DNA from: JAYZQT01 sp964412235
Lineage (GTDB): Bacteria > Pseudomonadota > Alphaproteobacteria > MPNO01 > UBA830
DNA: 34,948 nucleotides
NCBI GenBank assembly: GCA_964412235.1
Contig: CAYPNT010000023.1
Span: 1 to 34,948, forward strand
Reading direction: 5' to 3'
Part shown: positions 32,989-34,948 of the stretch, piece by piece
How positions within the stretch are numbered: the first letter of the stretch is position 1
How the letters are laid out: every line of letters starts with the position of its first letter
The notes under the pieces: generated by a model
What the model saw: only the letters and a program-made list of their open reading frames with translations
What the model was told of the DNA's origin: nothing
Database searches by the model: none
Position numbers and translations under genes: made by a program

Positions 32989-34236
32989 ATGGAAGAGAAA
33001 AAAGTGTATACGGTCTTGGGGGCTGGCGTGGTGGGTTTGTGTTGCGCTGTGTCACTGCAGCGTATCGGCCGCAAAGTGGTTTTGGTGGATCGATTGGATC
33101 CCGGCACGGGTACGTCATTCGGAAACGCTGGTTTGATCCAAATAGACGCCGTGGTCCCAATCGCGACGCCCGGGATCCTGCGCAGCGTCCCTGGTATGCT
33201 AATGGATCCTAAAGGTCCGTTGGTGGTCCGTTGGCGCTACCTCCACAAGATTGCACCATGGCTCTTGAAATTTATTTTGGCGGCTCGCTCTGACAGTGTT
33301 GAGAAAATTTCTTTTGCCTTGGCATCGCTGCTTGACCGATCTAACGAGGAATGGCTTGAATTAATCGACGCCGTGAACGCACGAGATATATGGCGGCAAA
33401 CTGGTGAGCTACACGTTTATCGTCGAAAAGAGGCTTGGGACGCGGCTCAGCCAACGCATGAGCTTCGCCGTAGAAGAGGTTCTCAACTGGTGGATTTAAC
33501 AGTCGACGAAATGCGCCAGCTTGAGCCCGCATTGTCACCTAAACTTTACGGTGGTGTTTTTACGCCAAACGCCAATTCAATTACCTATCCACTCCATTTG
33601 TCACAGCGTTTATTTGAATATTTTCGAAGAAATGGCGGAGAATTTATCAAAGAGAACGTCCGGACGATTGAAATTGGTGAAGACGGAGCGGTGGCGAGAT
33701 TAATAACGGAAAATGGTGTTTGCAATGTGGATGCATTGGTCGTTGCCGCGGGCGCCTATTCAAAAGATTTTACTAAAATAACCGGACAAAAAGTACCATT
33801 AGACACCGAACGTGGCTATCACCTGTGGTTGCCGGACCCCGGTATTGAAATGCGGCGGCCGATTATCGTTGGTGATCACCGTTTTGGGATTGTCCCCATG
33901 ACAGGCGGCATCCGACTTGCCGGGACAGCTGAATTTGCAGGACTGGACCTCCCACCCAATTGGCAAAGAGCGGACATACTTGCCAACCTTGCGGAGGGTT
34001 TTGTGCCGGGACTGAATGCGGCAGGTGCGGAGCGATGGATGGGTTATAGGCCATCGTTGCCCGACAGTTTGCCAGTGCTTGGGAAAGACCCCAAGCGTAG
34101 AGATCTTTATTGGGCGTTTGGCCATGGCCATCTCGGGCTAACAATGGCTGCAATTACAGGAAAAATTATTGCAGGGCTAGTTTCCGGCGGGGATCCAGTG
34201 GTCGATTTGTCGCCTTTTCGTATAGACCGGTTTTAG
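32989..34236 (+). CDS. FAD-dependent D-amino acid dehydrogenase-like oxidoreductase (DadA/DAO family)
   Basis: A 415-residue flavoprotein of the DAO family. Y-T-V-L-G-A-G-V-V-G-L near residues 6-16 is the FAD-binding motif, followed by T-S-F-G-N-A-G-L-I near 41-49, typical of DadA. The C-terminal W-M-G-Y-R-P-S-L-P-D-S-L-P-V-L-G and G-H-G-H-L-G-L-T are the conserved active-site blocks. It would oxidise a D-amino acid or a related amine and pass electrons to the respiratory chain. The ATG at 32989 is chosen because the fold begins there; the open frame extends up to 32902 but the added residues lack family character. Divergent from the 2OG-Fe gene and 11 bp upstream of the Ldh2-type gene. Confidence 0.88.
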   Translation: MEEKKVYTVLGAGVVGLCCAVSLQRIGRKVVLVDRLDPGTGTSFGNAGLIQIDAVVPIATPGILRSVPGMLMDPKGPLVVRWRYLHKIAPWLLKFILAARSDSVEKISFALASLLDRSNEEWLELIDAVNARDIWRQTGELHVYRRKEAWDAAQPTHELRRRRGSQLVDLTVDEMRQLEPALSPKLYGGVFTPNANSITYPLHLSQRLFEYFRRNGGEFIKENVRTIEIGEDGAVARLITENGVCNVDALVVAAGAYSKDFTKITGQKVPLDTERGYHLWLPDPGIEMRRPIIVGDHRFGIVPMTGGIRLAGTAEFAGLDLPPNWQRADILANLAEGFVPGLNAAGAERWMGYRPSLPDSLPVLGKDPKRRDLYWAFGHGHLGLTMAAITGKIIAGLVSGGDPVVDLSPFRIDRF

Positions 34237-34247
34237 GGGGCTCTAAT

Positions 34248-34948
34248 ATGTTAATTCAAGCGGAACCACTTACAGAAATCGTTTCTGGCATCTTTCAGAA
34301 AATGGGAAGCCCAGTAGAGGAGGCGCAAATGGTTTCCGGGTCTCTCGTTAAGGCGAATTTGATGGGTCATGACAGTCACGGCGTGGGTCTAGTTGCATCC
34401 TATGTTCGCCATTTTCAAGCAGGGTTACTTCTCCCTGGAACGAGTAGCAAATGTGTCAAAGATGATGGCGCGATTATGATGTTCGATGGGCGACGTGGTT
34501 TTGGGCGCAGGGTCGGCGGTGAGGCAATGAAAACAGCCGCCGAGCGCTGTCGCGATACAGGTGTCGTTTTGTTAACGCTAAAGAATGCGCACCATTTAGG
34601 GCGAATTGGTGCTTATGGAGAAATAGCGATGGCGCAGGGTCTTATTTCTCTACACTTCGTAAACGTTACAGATCACCCTCCATCCGTAGCGCCTTGGGGT
34701 GGTATTGAATCGCGTTTTGTTACCAATCCCATATGTGTGGCCATACCTGGTACGGAGGAAACACCTCCTACGTTGCTGGATATGGCGACGAGCCGTATAG
34801 CCATCGGCAAAGCCAGAGTTGCGATGTCAAAAGGGGAGGATTTGGATCCAGGTATGGTCGTCGACAGCGAAGGTAATCCGACGACAGACCCCGCCGTAAT
34901 GTATCAAAATCCCCGTGGTGCCTTGCTCCCGTTCGGTGAACACAAGGG
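34248..34948 (+). CDS. Ldh2-family malate/L-lactate/ureidoglycolate-type dehydrogenase, truncated by the window end
   Basis: The frame from ATG 34248 stays open for 233 codons to the window edge; the family is about 340-360 residues, so about a third is missing. Diagnostic features are G-H-D-S-H-G-V at residues 41-47, A-H-H-L-G-R-I-G-A-Y-G near 115-125, and V-A-P-W-G-G near 148-153, where the family binds NAD(P) and the substrate with catalytic His. These enzymes oxidise 2-hydroxy acids such as malate, lactate, sulfolactate or ureidoglycolate. The gene follows the DadA-like gene by 11 bp, and the two may feed a shared 2-keto acid route. Which hydroxy acid is used cannot be told from this part. 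Confidence 0.88.
   Translation, partial: MLIQAEPLTEIVSGIFQKMGSPVEEAQMVSGSLVKANLMGHDSHGVGLVASYVRHFQAGLLLPGTSSKCVKDDGAIMMFDGRRGFGRRVGGEAMKTAAERCRDTGVVLLTLKNAHHLGRIGAYGEIAMAQGLISLHFVNVTDHPPSVAPWGGIESRFVTNPICVAIPGTEETPPTLLDMATSRIAIGKARVAMSKGEDLDPGMVVDSEGNPTTDPAVMYQNPRGALLPFGEHK

Noticed and set aside
1..34948. Apparent frequency of GGATCC sites
   Set aside because: Many were noticed by eye, but without a count against composition-matched sequence this is not evidence of anything.

Overview
This window looks like accessory catabolic chromosome from a Gram-negative bacterium, most likely a marine-type alphaproteobacterium. That is inference: two TRAP uptake systems (one classical DctPQM, one TAXI type), a run of short-chain dehydrogenases, bacterial luciferase-like flavin monooxygenases, non-haem iron oxygenases, a GMC oxidoreductase and moderate G+C. 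No rRNA, tRNA, CRISPR array, insertion sequence or phage gene was seen. Genes are packed tightly, with several 4-11 bp overlaps, and no gap over about 200 bases lacks a gene.

Layout. 1-3.1 kb: a cupin, a flavin monooxygenase and an MFS carrier. 3.3-6.2 kb: a DctP binding protein facing its DctQ/DctM permease genes across a hairpin terminator. 6.35-10.2 kb: a TAXI-TRAP binding protein, fused permease and metallo-beta-lactamase-fold hydrolase in one operon. 10.3-11.6 kb: an orphan MlaF-like ATPase and a MarR regulator. 11.7-17.5 kb: a rightward operon divergent from marR, with a NicX-like ring-cleaving dioxygenase, an alpha/beta hydrolase, an acyl-CoA dehydrogenase-fold enzyme, an acyl-CoA ligase and an MFS carrier. 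17.5-24.0 kb: a leftward block with four tandem paralogous SDRs, a hotdog thioesterase, a 4,5-dihydroxyphthalate-decarboxylase-like protein and a two-subunit CoA-transferase-like enzyme. 24.2-27.2 kb: a rightward MDR oxidoreductase, a GST-like protein and a compact MetE-like protein. 27.2-34.9 kb: a second LLM oxidoreductase, an NTF2-like protein, a leftward redox operon (2OG-Fe oxygenase, DsbA-like protein, GMC oxidoreductase, PhyH oxygenase), a DadA-like oxidase and a truncated Ldh2-family dehydrogenase.

The most notable object is the DsbA/FrnE-like gene at 31098-31718 (minus). Its normal start, with a good ribosome binding site, is followed at codon 15 by an in-frame TGA exactly where the first cysteine of the CPWC redox motif belongs. 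The frame then stays open to the family's usual end. Twenty bases after the TGA is the loop of a 7-bp hairpin with a 5-base loop carrying G at its second position, which fits the bacterial SECIS model. I read it as a probable selenoprotein with a U-P-W-C active site.

Taken together the genes suggest uptake of organic acids or aromatic/heterocyclic acids (TRAP, MFS), ring opening or decarboxylation (NicX-like, Pht5-like, LLM and iron oxygenases), CoA activation and processing, and SDR/MDR redox steps. The actual substrates cannot be read from sequence.
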